Source: a virus. Taken from it: 22,378 bases of DNA. The translations under genes were made by a program, and so were the position numbers. Each line of letters starts with the position of its first letter. Within the stretch, counting starts at the first letter, position 1. Shown here one piece after another: positions 7,186 through 13,166 of the stretch. The notes beneath the pieces were generated by a model. That model ran no database searches and had not been told where the DNA came from. It saw nothing but the letters and a program-made list of their open reading frames with translations. The stretch covers positions 1 through 22,378 of IMG/VR virus record IMGVR_UViG_3300008108_000364; one strand, given 5' to 3'.

Positions 7186-7455
7186 ATGGCCCAGAAAAAA
7201 AACTTGGTTTCTTTGCCGGGGCGTGGAGGAAGCGGTCGGTATCTGCTGCAAGAGTTTCCCATCGACTGGGACGGTCGCGGGTTTCAGTATGAAAAATTGT
7301 ACGATGATCGTGCGAAGTACAATGTGTTCCTTTCCAATGAGGGATGTGAACACGACAGCTGCGACTGCCCGGATGCGACCTTCCGGGAAAGGCGGTGCAA
7401 ACACATCGAGGCAGCCAGGGCGTTCCTGGTTGCAAGCTTGAGGAAAGGAGTTTAA
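7186..7455 (+). CDS. Small SWIM zinc-finger protein
   Basis: 89 aa. C59-x-C61 followed by C71-x-H73 (CDC, then RRCKHIEAARAF) fits the SWIM zinc-finger consensus CxCxnCxH, which binds DNA or proteins in transposase-, helicase- and recombination-linked proteins. The first 50 residues form a short beta-rich lead (YLLQEF, FQYEKLYDD, YNVFLS), as in free-standing SWIM proteins. The start follows GTGGGAGGATTGATC. This is a family-level call from the motif only; partner and role are unknown. Confidence 0.8.
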   Translation: MAQKKNLVSLPGRGGSGRYLLQEFPIDWDGRGFQYEKLYDDRAKYNVFLSNEGCEHDSCDCPDATFRERRCKHIEAARAFLVASLRKGV

Positions 7456-7457
7456 GA

Positions 7458-7781
7458 ATGAACGAGACAACCACCACATGGATCGACCTTGCGTCCGAAC
7501 AAGCAGACATCGCAGCCGAGTCTGTTTTTGAAGCGGCGAAGGAATTCGTCAACGAAAAGGACGCTCAACATCTGGCTGACCAGGCATGGGCTAGGACGAT
7601 TCGTTTTGAGTTGTGGTCTCCTGGAAGCAAAACAATCAAGGAGATGGGTGCTTCCGATGAAGGTATCATCTGCGGCAACATCATTGACTGGCTCAGAAGG
7701 AGGGCAGGCGAATCACCAAAACTCAAAAAATATGACATGGCCTTTAGGCTCCTGGAAGAAGGATGGTTTGCCTTCAAATAG
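7458..7781 (+). CDS. Hypothetical helical protein
   Basis: 107 aa, mostly helical, acidic N-terminal half. No family recognised. Start follows GGAAAGGAGTTTAAGA. It is the last gene before a 66-base gap that contains an inverted repeat (CCTATT...AATAGG). Confidence 0.8.
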   Translation: MNETTTTWIDLASEQADIAAESVFEAAKEFVNEKDAQHLADQAWARTIRFELWSPGSKTIKEMGASDEGIICGNIIDWLRRRAGESPKLKKYDMAFRLLEEGWFAFK

Positions 7782-7785
7782 ACTT

Positions 7786-7811
7786 GCCTATTTTGTGGCC
7801 TAACAATAGGC
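7786..7811. promoter_or_regulatory. Inverted repeat GCCTATT...AATAGGC
   Basis: Perfect 7-bp arms with a 12-base spacer in a gap between genes. There is no T-run after it, so a terminator is unlikely on its own. The same core (CCTATT...AATAGG) recurs before the sigma gene at 11424-11448. It could be an operator or a processing hairpin. Confidence 0.35.
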
Positions 7812-7847
7812 TGTTCTATGGCGTTATGTCTTTTCATGGAGGAAACG

Positions 7848-8021
7848 ATGAGCGGAATGGAAGCAAAACTGCTGGCAAAGCTAGTCGCAATCGAGCAGGT
7901 AATGTACGAGGTAATGACCGATGAGCAGCGGCAAGAATTTGCGACGCGGGTTGCGTGGCGAATGCTTGAGTGGGACAGCGAGGACATCCTGGCAGGGACG
8001 ATCTGGGAGGAAATACAATGA
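7848..8021 (+). CDS. Hypothetical small helical protein
   Basis: 57 aa, acidic and helical (LLAKLVAIEQVMYEVM). Upstream in-frame ATGs at 7818 and 7836 exist, but this ATG follows GGAGGAAACG. Its stop overlaps the next start (ATGA). Function unknown. Confidence 0.75.
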   Translation: MSGMEAKLLAKLVAIEQVMYEVMTDEQRQEFATRVAWRMLEWDSEDILAGTIWEEIQ

Positions 8022-8164
8022 TCAAAATGATCTTGGTGTTTGTCGCCGCTTTCGTGGTTGGGTGCTGCTGCCAACGGTCGATGACCGTCAAAAGCAAATT
8101 TGATCCGTACAACCAAGCGAAGCCGGTTGAGTCGATTGAGTTTCAATGGAGCATTACTTACTAG
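8018..8164 (+). CDS. Small predicted lipoprotein
   Basis: 48 aa. A hydrophobic N-terminal segment (MIKMILVFVAAFVVGCCC) ends in VVGC, matching a lipobox for signal peptidase II. This predicts a lipid-modified peptide of about 34 residues, with three adjacent cysteines, anchored in a membrane. Alternatively it is a simple single-pass membrane peptide. It is coupled to the upstream gene by overlap and is the first of three tiny membrane-protein genes within 700 bases, an arrangement seen in phage lysis or superinfection-exclusion modules. That link is inference. Confidence 0.75.
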   Translation: MIKMILVFVAAFVVGCCCQRSMTVKSKFDPYNQAKPVESIEFQWSITY

Positions 8165-8175
8165 GAGGTGAGGTG

Positions 8176-8262
8176 ATGGTTCAAATTCTGGTAATTGCTG
8201 GCCTTTTGGCCACGCAATGGTTGTTCTTTTACTGCGAATGGGACAATGGAGGTGATCAATGA
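8176..8262 (+). CDS. 28-residue membrane peptide
   Basis: MVQILVIAGLLATQWLFFY forms a single hydrophobic segment followed by a short acidic tail (CEWDNGGDQ). The ribosome site is strong (CTAGGAGGTGAGGTG), and the stop overlaps the next ATG. The tight fit between two genes argues for a real gene despite its size. Function unknown. Confidence 0.65.
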   Translation: MVQILVIAGLLATQWLFFYCEWDNGGDQ

Positions 8263-8570
8263 ACAGATTGCTTAAGATTTTTTCTAAGTGTGAACAAGAT
8301 ATCCACAAGCGATTTGGCAACAATACTGATCTGCTAGAAGCCAAGGGACCGCCGAGGTGGTCTCCGGAAACATGGGGTTGGGTCGAGCAAAGGGTCAGCC
8401 TTTTTGAGGAGGTGGCAGAGTGGGCAACACCCCAGGAAAAACAGACAGTTCGTTCCTGGTTGGGAGGCAGCGTCGAAGAATACAATGCCAAGGATGCCGT
8501 GGTGCGAGCCTGCTTTGAACATGTGGTCGCAACAGTAGATCGCTTCCTCAACGAGAAAGGACACAACTAA
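8259..8570 (+). CDS. Hypothetical protein
   Basis: 103 aa, helical, with Trp-rich middle (PPRWSPETWGWVEQRVSLF). Start overlaps the previous stop and follows GGAGGTGATCA. Its stop TAA overlaps the next ATG. No family recognised. Confidence 0.85.
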   Translation: MNRLLKIFSKCEQDIHKRFGNNTDLLEAKGPPRWSPETWGWVEQRVSLFEEVAEWATPQEKQTVRSWLGGSVEEYNAKDAVVRACFEHVVATVDRFLNEKGHN

Positions 8571-8680
8571 TGGGAATTGCTTTTGCGATTGGCATGGTTC
8601 TAATTTTTCTCAAAGCGTTCTTTGATGAACTGGAAGAACTCTCCTGGGGTTGTACCCGTTATGTCGGGAGAAAACGATGA
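8570..8680 (+). CDS. 36-residue membrane peptide
   Basis: MGIAFAIGMVLIFLKAFF is a hydrophobic segment followed by a charged tail (DELEELSWGCTRYVGRKR). Positive residues at the end suggest a cytoplasmic C-terminus. It starts on TAATG, with AGAAAGGA just upstream, and ends on an ATGA overlap. Function unknown. Confidence 0.6.
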   Translation: MGIAFAIGMVLIFLKAFFDELEELSWGCTRYVGRKR

Positions 8681-8964
8681 AGCTGGTAAAAAACAACGGG
8701 AAAATCGTGGTGTTTCGACATCACGATCATTTTCGCCAGGCGGTTTCCAAAGGCCACCCCAGAAGAATCATTCTGGAGGTGGCCGGTTCGTTTGCCCATC
8801 TGACTGTACTGGCCAAAGAAGGCCGGTTGACGATTACTTACCCCAGCGTGGCAGCCATGAAAAAAGCTTTGGCAAACTGGCGTTCGCTGGAAGGTATCCC
8901 AATGATCGTCAACGGGAAGAAGCGCGGGTGCGTTTCTCGGAACAATCCGGAACTGATCGCATAA
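8677..8964 (+). CDS. Hypothetical basic protein
   Basis: 95 aa, strongly basic, beta-rich (KIVVFRHHDHF, RRIILEVAGSF, LTVLAKEGRLTITYP), with a RNNPELIA end. Nucleic-acid binding is plausible but not shown. Start coupled by ATGA, with GGGAGAAAACG upstream. A longer overlapping frame (8622-8999) is Ser/Arg/Gly-rich and lacks a ribosome site. Confidence 0.8.
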   Translation: MKLVKNNGKIVVFRHHDHFRQAVSKGHPRRIILEVAGSFAHLTVLAKEGRLTITYPSVAAMKKALANWRSLEGIPMIVNGKKRGCVSRNNPELIA

Positions 8965-8973
8965 GGAGCAACA

Positions 8974-9291
8974 ATGCCCAGGGGAAGAAGGCCGATTGAG
9001 GAGATCACCGACAAGCAGAAAGAAGTTCTGAAGCTGCTCATCTCTCTGACGGAGAAAAACGGCTATCAACCGAGTCGGGACGAGCTAGCTCTGATCATTG
9101 GAACGACAAGACATGCGGTGACACAGAGGGTTTGGCAGCTTGAGAAAAAAGGCTATCTGGAAAAACCTCCGCAGGGAGGCGAAAGATGTCTGAGGATACC
9201 AGGCATCAGTTTCAGGGCTGTGCGGAACAAGCAGGAGATACCGGAAATGAACCGCGGTGTGGTCAAGGAAATCGTGGGGGGAATGAAATGA
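8974..9291 (+). CDS. LexA N-terminal-type winged-helix DNA-binding protein
   Basis: 105 aa. Residues 10-75 match the LexA DNA-binding domain: ITDKQKEVLKLLISLTEKNGYQPS, then RDELALIIGTTRHAVTQRVWQLEKKGYLEK, where helix 3 reads the operator. No Ala-Gly cleavage site or Ser/Lys protease dyad follows, so it cannot be a self-cleaving LexA. It is probably a small phage transcription regulator using the same fold. The C-terminal 30 residues are unrelated. Start follows ATAAGGAGCAACA. Confidence 0.85.
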   Translation: MPRGRRPIEEITDKQKEVLKLLISLTEKNGYQPSRDELALIIGTTRHAVTQRVWQLEKKGYLEKPPQGGERCLRIPGISFRAVRNKQEIPEMNRGVVKEIVGGMK

Positions 9292-9569
9292 GCAAGTATG
9301 TGGCGGTAGTGATCGACTGCGAGAACAACGCCGACCTGTGGTGGGAGAACATGCGGAAGTGCGCCCCGGCGTTCACCGCATCCCTCTCCAGGGACGGCGT
9401 GGCTGTGATCCGCAAGGAGTTGTGCGAAATACTGGCTGGCGTACCTGGCTATAAAGAAAGTGACTCGCCAGACTACGCCCCGTTCCCGGTGATCTTTTAC
9501 GAGGAGGGACACAGGGACTGGGAATCGCTGACGAGAGAAACGCATCTGGTTTTTGACGAGTTGTCCTAA
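9288..9569 (+). CDS. Hypothetical protein
   Basis: 93 aa, acidic, alpha/beta pattern beginning MSKYVAVVIDCENNADLWW. No family recognised. ATG overlaps the end of the LexA-like gene; GGGGGG lies upstream. Function unknown. Confidence 0.85.
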   Translation: MSKYVAVVIDCENNADLWWENMRKCAPAFTASLSRDGVAVIRKELCEILAGVPGYKESDSPDYAPFPVIFYEEGHRDWESLTRETHLVFDELS

Positions 9570-9583
9570 CAGGAGGATGTGCA

Positions 9584-10048
9584 ATGGAAAGCTTGACGGA
9601 TTTGGACTGCGTGATGATCGACAACATCCGTTTCATGCGGAAAGTCCGCAACAGCCCTGGGGGGCCATCAAGTTCCGGCTCGTATGCCAGCGACACCGGG
9701 CGATACTGGTTCGATGGCAAGGACGAGTCCGGCCTGATCCAGGTTTACCGGGGCGAAATCGGCGACAAGTCCAAGCCGGTCGGCGACGAGAACAGCGTCA
9801 TGACCGAGATCATCTCCCGATGCGGGGAAAACGATCTGGACAAGCGCAAGGCCGCTGTGCAGCAGGAACGGCTGTATCGCATCTGGGGCGGACGGGAGGA
9901 GTACTACAAGACCTTCCCCTGGCTGAAGGGGGGCTATCTGCCCCATCGGGATGCCGATGTGGTGGACAACTGCTGCACGGAGTGCGGGGTGCGCGGACTG
10001 GCCAAGGGGCTGGTGCGGTGCAACCGGTGTCGTCGTGGTGAATTCTAA
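9584..10048 (+). CDS. Hypothetical protein with C-terminal zinc ribbon
   Basis: 154 aa. The C-terminal 30 residues contain CCTECGVRG and CNRCRRGEF, a four-cysteine ribbon. The centre is charged and helical (DKRKAAVQQERLYRIWGGREE). Start follows AACAGGAGGATGTGCA. Probably a nucleic-acid- or protein-binding accessory protein; no family name is assigned. Confidence 0.85.
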   Translation: MESLTDLDCVMIDNIRFMRKVRNSPGGPSSSGSYASDTGRYWFDGKDESGLIQVYRGEIGDKSKPVGDENSVMTEIISRCGENDLDKRKAAVQQERLYRIWGGREEYYKTFPWLKGGYLPHRDADVVDNCCTECGVRGLAKGLVRCNRCRRGEF

Positions 10049-10062
10049 CACGGGAGGCAGCG

Positions 10063-10413
10063 ATGATTGAGGAACCGGAAAAGAATACCTGGGAATGGGA
10101 CTTGGAGGAAATCCAGGCCACGATCGACGGCACCACATGGTTCGCCACGGTCACCATGGCGGGGGACATCTCCTGGAAACTAAAAGACTTTGAATGCTGT
10201 TCCACGGGGCGTTCCAGCGAGGAATGGGTCGGCAAGCCGATCAATCCCAGGGTGAAGTCGATTGGCGAGGCGTACAACGCCGACACCGATACGGTGGAGC
10301 CGCTGCCGGAGGGGGGGTGGGATGCCTTCTCTGCGGTGGCGATGGATCAGATCAATCTGCAAGAAATCGATATCCCGAATGTCGATCCTAAGACTGGGAA
10401 GGGTTTTCAGTAA
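10063..10413 (+). CDS. Hypothetical protein
   Basis: 116 aa, acidic and Trp-rich, beta-rich N-terminal part (ATIDGTTWFATVTMAGDISWKL). Start follows GGGAGGCAGCG. It is the last gene of the left block; its end overlaps the convergent - strand gene by 26 bases. Function unknown. Confidence 0.85.
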   Translation: MIEEPEKNTWEWDLEEIQATIDGTTWFATVTMAGDISWKLKDFECCSTGRSSEEWVGKPINPRVKSIGEAYNADTDTVEPLPEGGWDAFSAVAMDQINLQEIDIPNVDPKTGKGFQ

Positions 10414-10858
10414 CCCGCTCCCTCCAAATCTCGACATTGGCTCCGGCCGCACGAAACATCTGAGTGCCGTACAGCCGGACCACCGTCAGCATCTTCTTCG
10501 ACAAATTCTGAAACAGTTCCTGGCCGGACGGGGAGTCGAGGGCACCAGCCCAGACCTCCTGCCCGGCCAGATGCGCTAAGCCCGCCGGAGTCTGGTGGGC
10601 CGCCACCGGATACAGCATCACCCCGCTCCTGTCCGGTCGCAGATGGTCGGGAATCCACCCGTACAGGAAGGCGCAGTTCCAGGAGCCGCAGACATCAGGC
10701 CTGGACGGATCCGTCCAGATTCCGCAGCCACCCCCCTTTTTTCTGTGGGCGCAATCCGTGTACTCCGGTTTTCCTAACTCCCGCACCTCCAAGATTCTAC
10801 AGCAAACATCACACTCGCCACAAGACTTGGATAGCGTGTTTAATGCGATTCTGTCCAT
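10388..10858 (-). CDS. Cys-rich YkgJ-like metal-cluster protein
   Basis: 156 aa and the only supported gene on the - strand. The N-terminal third has CGECDVCC (Cys13, 16, 19 and 20), Cys36, Cys45, Cys57 and Cys62 in the pattern of YkgJ/UPF0153-type proteins, thought to hold a zinc or iron-sulfur centre. The rest is a helical tail. The start follows AAGGAAGATC on the - strand. It faces the left block tail-to-tail with a 26-base overlap, so opposing transcription could interfere. Its promoter would lie in the control region. Function unproven. Confidence 0.8.
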   Translation of the reverse strand: MDRIALNTLSKSCGECDVCCRILEVRELGKPEYTDCAHRKKGGGCGIWTDPSRPDVCGSWNCAFLYGWIPDHLRPDRSGVMLYPVAAHQTPAGLAHLAGQEVWAGALDSPSGQELFQNLSKKMLTVVRLYGTQMFRAAGANVEIWRERVTENPSQS

Positions 10859-11386
10859 GATCTTCCTTGATGGGCCAATCGTGTCTGTTTACTGGTTATA
10901 GGTAGATTGGACATAGCCCCCGGTTGGGCAAGCCGTCGCATCAGCGGGACTGCGGTCAATGGTGCAGGTCGTCGACCCCGACCGTCGTGTAGTGGTCCTT
11001 CAGATATACATCAAAAGCTATCTGTCGTAAGCTTGGTGCCCGGTAAGGTAAAGAGGAGTTCACGGCCGGGAGGGGAATCAAATTCCCCGCTGCCAGAGAA
11101 CAGCGTTGTCCGACAGGGCGACTCTGGCGGATGAAGTGGTTTCCACCCCAGGCTCTTTTTACCGTCTTGCCGGGCCTCCTCACAGACAGAAAACCTTGGA
11201 TCCAGTACAGCCTTCCAAGACAGCGTCGACAGGAAGAAGCGGGCAAAGACCCCCAGCCCTGAGCGCAAAGCGTTGACGGTAGACGCTCGGGTGGTGCTGC
11301 ACGGCATACCAATCTCTGGTTTCAAGGTAAAGAGTTATTGAATTGCCACAAAAGAATCATTTGTTTCAGATTCATAAAAATTCTAC

Positions 11387-11414
11387 TTGACACCCCAAAT
11401 TGCCTAGTTAAGCT
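11387..11414 (+). promoter_or_regulatory. Candidate sigma70 promoter for the sigma-factor gene
   Basis: A consensus -35 box TTGACA lies in AT-rich DNA. At 16 bases it is followed by TAAGCT, with TTAATAA just beyond, as weak -10 candidates. The position about 110 bases before the sigma gene, after a long gene-free region, fits a promoter. The -10 match is poor, so the exact element is uncertain. Confidence 0.4.
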
Positions 11415-11423
11415 TAATAAATC

Positions 11424-11448
11424 AACCTATTCTTGTCTGCAATAGGTT
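11424..11448. promoter_or_regulatory. Inverted repeat AACCTATT...AATAGGTT
   Basis: Perfect 8-bp arms with a 9-base spacer in the presumed 5' leader of the sigma gene, followed by an A/T-rich tract (TAATTTTGTTAT). It shares CCTATT...AATAGG with the repeat at 7786-7811. It may be an operator overlapping the transcription start or an attenuator hairpin. Confidence 0.4.
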
Positions 11449-11516
11449 TAATTTTGTTATGGGAATAGTCGGTCAGGAAGACCCTCGTTGCGCGTCCCCG
11501 CAGAATCGAGGTTCTG

Positions 11517-12077
11517 ATGAGTGTTGAGCTGGACAATCCCGTCGAGTCGCTTTACTTGGATGGCTATTTGGATTCCATCCTGAACCGCAAGCCGATGCTC
11601 AAGCAGGAGTGGGAGGTGGAAGACTTCCGCCAGGAGCTGGCGATGAACTACCTGCGCAAGGTTCCGGCGGACAGGCGTCGCTCCATGCCCGATGACCACA
11701 AGCGTTTCCTGGTCAAGCGGATGGCCGTGCAGCTTTCCAACGACAAGCTGCGCCAGATGCAGAGGGGCAAGCGCGACTGCCGTCTGACGCTGCGTAGCCA
11801 CGACATCGACCTGCCCGAGAGGAGAGAGGACGCCCTGGACAATCTGTGCAGCGAGGAGTCCTGGGCATTTCTCCGTCGACGCCTGAGCGACGAGGCCTGG
11901 CAGATTTTCTGCCTGAGGAACGCCGACCTGAGCTGGGACGACATCGTCAGCCGGATCGGTCGAGGCAATGTCAACTCGTTGCGCATGCGTTATTGTCGTT
12001 CGATCCGCAAGGTGGCTACTCTCTTGGAAGAGGCCGCCGGAGTTTGCGATGATCGAGCGCAGGGGGGATCTGTTTAG
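11517..12077 (+). CDS. ECF-like sigma70-family RNA polymerase sigma factor
   Basis: 186 aa, the usual size for a group 4 sigma factor. Residues about 35-85 (DFRQELAMNYLRKV, HKRFLVKRMAVQLSNDKLRQ) fit region 2, which contacts core polymerase and the -10 element. Residues about 120-165 (LSDEAWQIFCLRNADLSWDDI, then RIGRGNVNSLRMRYCRSIRKV) fit the region 4 helix-turn-helix that reads the -35 element. It would redirect host polymerase to phage genes, or alternatively act as a sigma-like regulator. The start follows TCGAGGTTCTG, after a 650-base control region. It overlaps the next gene by 29 bases. Confidence 0.75.
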   Translation: MSVELDNPVESLYLDGYLDSILNRKPMLKQEWEVEDFRQELAMNYLRKVPADRRRSMPDDHKRFLVKRMAVQLSNDKLRQMQRGKRDCRLTLRSHDIDLPERREDALDNLCSEESWAFLRRRLSDEAWQIFCLRNADLSWDDIVSRIGRGNVNSLRMRYCRSIRKVATLLEEAAGVCDDRAQGGSV

Positions 12078-12480
12078 GCAGGAACGCGGCTGGGTCGGCA
12101 TTCCGACCAGCTGTGTCATCACCCATTCCGTCAAAGGCCCGCGGTTGGTCATGGGGGCTGGCGTGGCCAAGGAAGCCCGGGACAGGTGGCCTGGGCTGGA
12201 TCGGTTCTGGGGCTACCATGTGCGTGATCACGGCAATGTCCCGTGCGTGGTACCTTGGTTGCAGATTGTGTCGGTACCCACCAAACACCACTTCTCTGAA
12301 AAATCCGACCTTGGATTGATCCAAAGATCGGTTCTCTTTCTTTCCCATTGGGCTTGGGACAATGCGATTGAGGAAATTTACCTGCCCAAAATTGGATGTG
12401 GCTGCGGCGATCTGAGATGGGATCAGGTCAGGCCGTTGCTGGAAGGCATTCTGGACGATCGTTTTGTCATTCTCAGTTGA
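12049..12480 (+). CDS. Macro-domain (ADP-ribose-binding) protein
   Basis: 143 aa, the length of a single macro domain. IERRGDLF opens the fold, MGAGVAKEARDRWPGL matches the ADP-ribose-binding loop and following helix, and LPKIGCGCGDLRWDQV matches the second phosphate-binding loop of the Appr-1''-p-processing and DarG-like families. Such proteins remove or bind ADP-ribose on nucleic acids, proteins or nucleotides. In a phage it could undo ADP-ribosylating defences (for example DarT-type) or recycle ADP-ribose phosphate; both are inference. The ATG lies inside the sigma gene. A strong terminator follows immediately. Confidence 0.8.
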   Translation: MIERRGDLFRQERGWVGIPTSCVITHSVKGPRLVMGAGVAKEARDRWPGLDRFWGYHVRDHGNVPCVVPWLQIVSVPTKHHFSEKSDLGLIQRSVLFLSHWAWDNAIEEIYLPKIGCGCGDLRWDQVRPLLEGILDDRFVILS

Positions 12481-12513
12481 GGTGTCACACACAAGTGTGG
12501 CGCCTCTTTTTTT
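12479..12513 (+). terminator. Rho-independent terminator
   Basis: 12-bp stem, GAGGTGTCACAC with GTGTGGCGCCTC (two G-U pairs), ACAA loop, then seven Ts. It starts at the stop codon of the macro-domain gene and closes the sigma/macro unit. Confidence 0.9.
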
Positions 12514-12631
12514 ATTTACCCACCGCTGCACTCAAGTGCCCACATTTCCAGGTCGGCAGGGTAGTATCTGTCGAGTGATCCATGCAATCAAACCGGGGTA
12601 TAGTCCTATGATCAATCCAGGAGCACCTGTC

Positions 12632-13099
12632 ATGGACATCTCGGTTGAATACATGGTGAAACGCCATCTGCCCGATGTCCTCGAGGTGGAGCGGGGGGCG
12701 TGGACCTACCAAGACAAGGATTTCGGCGAGATACTCCATCCGTTCCATTGGGACGAGGCCAAGTTTATCGCCGAGGTGCGTCGCAAGTCCACCGTTTTCT
12801 ATGTGGCGATGGAAGGACCGGTTGTCAGCGGATTCGCCATGGTCTCGCGCAACAAGGATCGCTCCACCACGACCATTGAGCGTCTGGTGGTTCACCCGCT
12901 TTTCCGTCGGCGTGGCCTTGGTTCCGCCATGCTGGAAGAAATTCTGACCCGCAGCGTCAGTAGTAAGTTTGTCGCCCATGTCAGGGAGCATGACCAGGAC
13001 TCCATCTATTTTTTCCGAACTAAGGGTTGGCAGGGCAAGCTAGCCACCAATCTGTATGGTCGTGACCAAGACGGAATAGTTTTTTCTCGTCCAGATTAA
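12632..13099 (+). CDS. GNAT-family N-acetyltransferase
   Basis: 155 aa with a GNAT fold. The central strands (STVFYVAMEGPVVSGFAMVS, TTIERLVVHP) lead into motif A, RRRGLGSAMLEEIL (residues about 92-105), which binds the pyrophosphate of acetyl-CoA. The C-terminal part (FVAHVREHDQDSIYFFRTKGW) resembles RimI-like enzymes that acetylate protein N-termini or small substrates. The target is unknown. This ATG is chosen because AGGAG lies eight bases upstream; an in-frame ATG at 12608 lacks a site. It stands alone between two terminators. Confidence 0.85.
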   Translation: MDISVEYMVKRHLPDVLEVERGAWTYQDKDFGEILHPFHWDEAKFIAEVRRKSTVFYVAMEGPVVSGFAMVSRNKDRSTTTIERLVVHPLFRRRGLGSAMLEEILTRSVSSKFVAHVREHDQDSIYFFRTKGWQGKLATNLYGRDQDGIVFSRPD

Positions 13100-13101
13100 T
13101 T

Positions 13102-13131
13102 GCTTAACAATCGTCCTAGTTAAGAATATTC
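13102..13131 (+). promoter_or_regulatory. Candidate promoter TTAACA-17-TATTCT
   Basis: TTAACA (13103-13108) and TATTCT (13126-13131) are separated by 17 bases, ahead of the 162-aa gene. CTTAAC/GTTAAG arms (13102, 13118) form an inverted repeat across the spacer. The -10 box matches consensus moderately and overlaps the putative terminator hairpin. Confidence 0.35.
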
Positions 13132-13153
13132 TGACACTAGTCAGCATTCTTTT
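13121..13153 (+). terminator. Terminator-like hairpin
   Basis: AAGAAT pairs with ATTCTT around an inner CTGAC-ACTA-GTCAG stem, followed by TTCT. It would terminate the acetyltransferase transcript; the T-run is short, so efficiency may be moderate. Confidence 0.5.
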
Positions 13154-13166
13154 CTGGGAGCGATTC

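Larger units (their letters stand above)
10859..11516. other. 658-bp gene-free control region with many inverted repeats
   Basis: No open frame here has a ribosome site or a plausible protein. From about 10970 to 11320 there are repeated short stems: CAGATA/TATCTG (11001/11019), CCCGG/CCGGG (11039/11066), GGGGAAT-CAA-ATTCCCC (11072-11088), GCCAGAG/CTCTGGC (11092/11122), GTGG-TTT-CCAC (11136-11146), GGGC/GCCC (11241/11256) and GAGCG/CGCTC (11261/11284). The rest (11330-11460) is AT-rich and holds the promoter and inverted repeat listed separately. AAGGTAAAGAG occurs twice (11045, 11324). The first part may encode a structured RNA on either strand. Confidence 0.5.

Noticed and set aside
7565-8566. 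333-codon antisense open frame
   Set aside because: It runs antisense to five well-supported small genes with their own ribosome sites. The product is Ser/Arg/His-rich without domains, and there is no ribosome site at its start.
8622-8999. 125-codon + strand frame
   Set aside because: Ser/Gly/Arg-rich shadow of two real genes; no ribosome site.
9553-10041. 162-codon + strand frame overlapping the zinc-ribbon gene
   Set aside because: Gly/Arg-rich frame-shadow composition and no ribosome site; the other frame has a strong site and a Cys ribbon.
11034-11095. Canonical tRNA
   Set aside because: A GGGGA-ATCAAAT-TCCCC arm resembles a T-arm (or, on the other strand, a Gln anticodon arm). However, no matching acceptor, D-arm or T-loop could be fitted.
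10970-11330. tmRNA, RNase P RNA, SRP RNA or group I intron
   Set aside because: None of the conserved core sequences I know for these RNAs is visible in either strand.
11045-11334. AAGGTAAAGAG direct repeat as attachment-site duplication
   Set aside because: Eleven bases only, no integrase or insertion between the copies; most likely chance.
11457-12170. 237-codon antisense frame over the sigma gene
   Set aside because: It mirrors the sigma-factor coding sequence, which has recognisable region 2 and 4 patterns. The antisense product has none.
5039-13126. CCTAGTTAAGAAT repeated at 5039 and 13114 (partly at 11403)
   Set aside because: A few chance 13-mer matches are expected in a window of this size, and one copy is inside a coding sequence, so a shared regulatory site is not supported.
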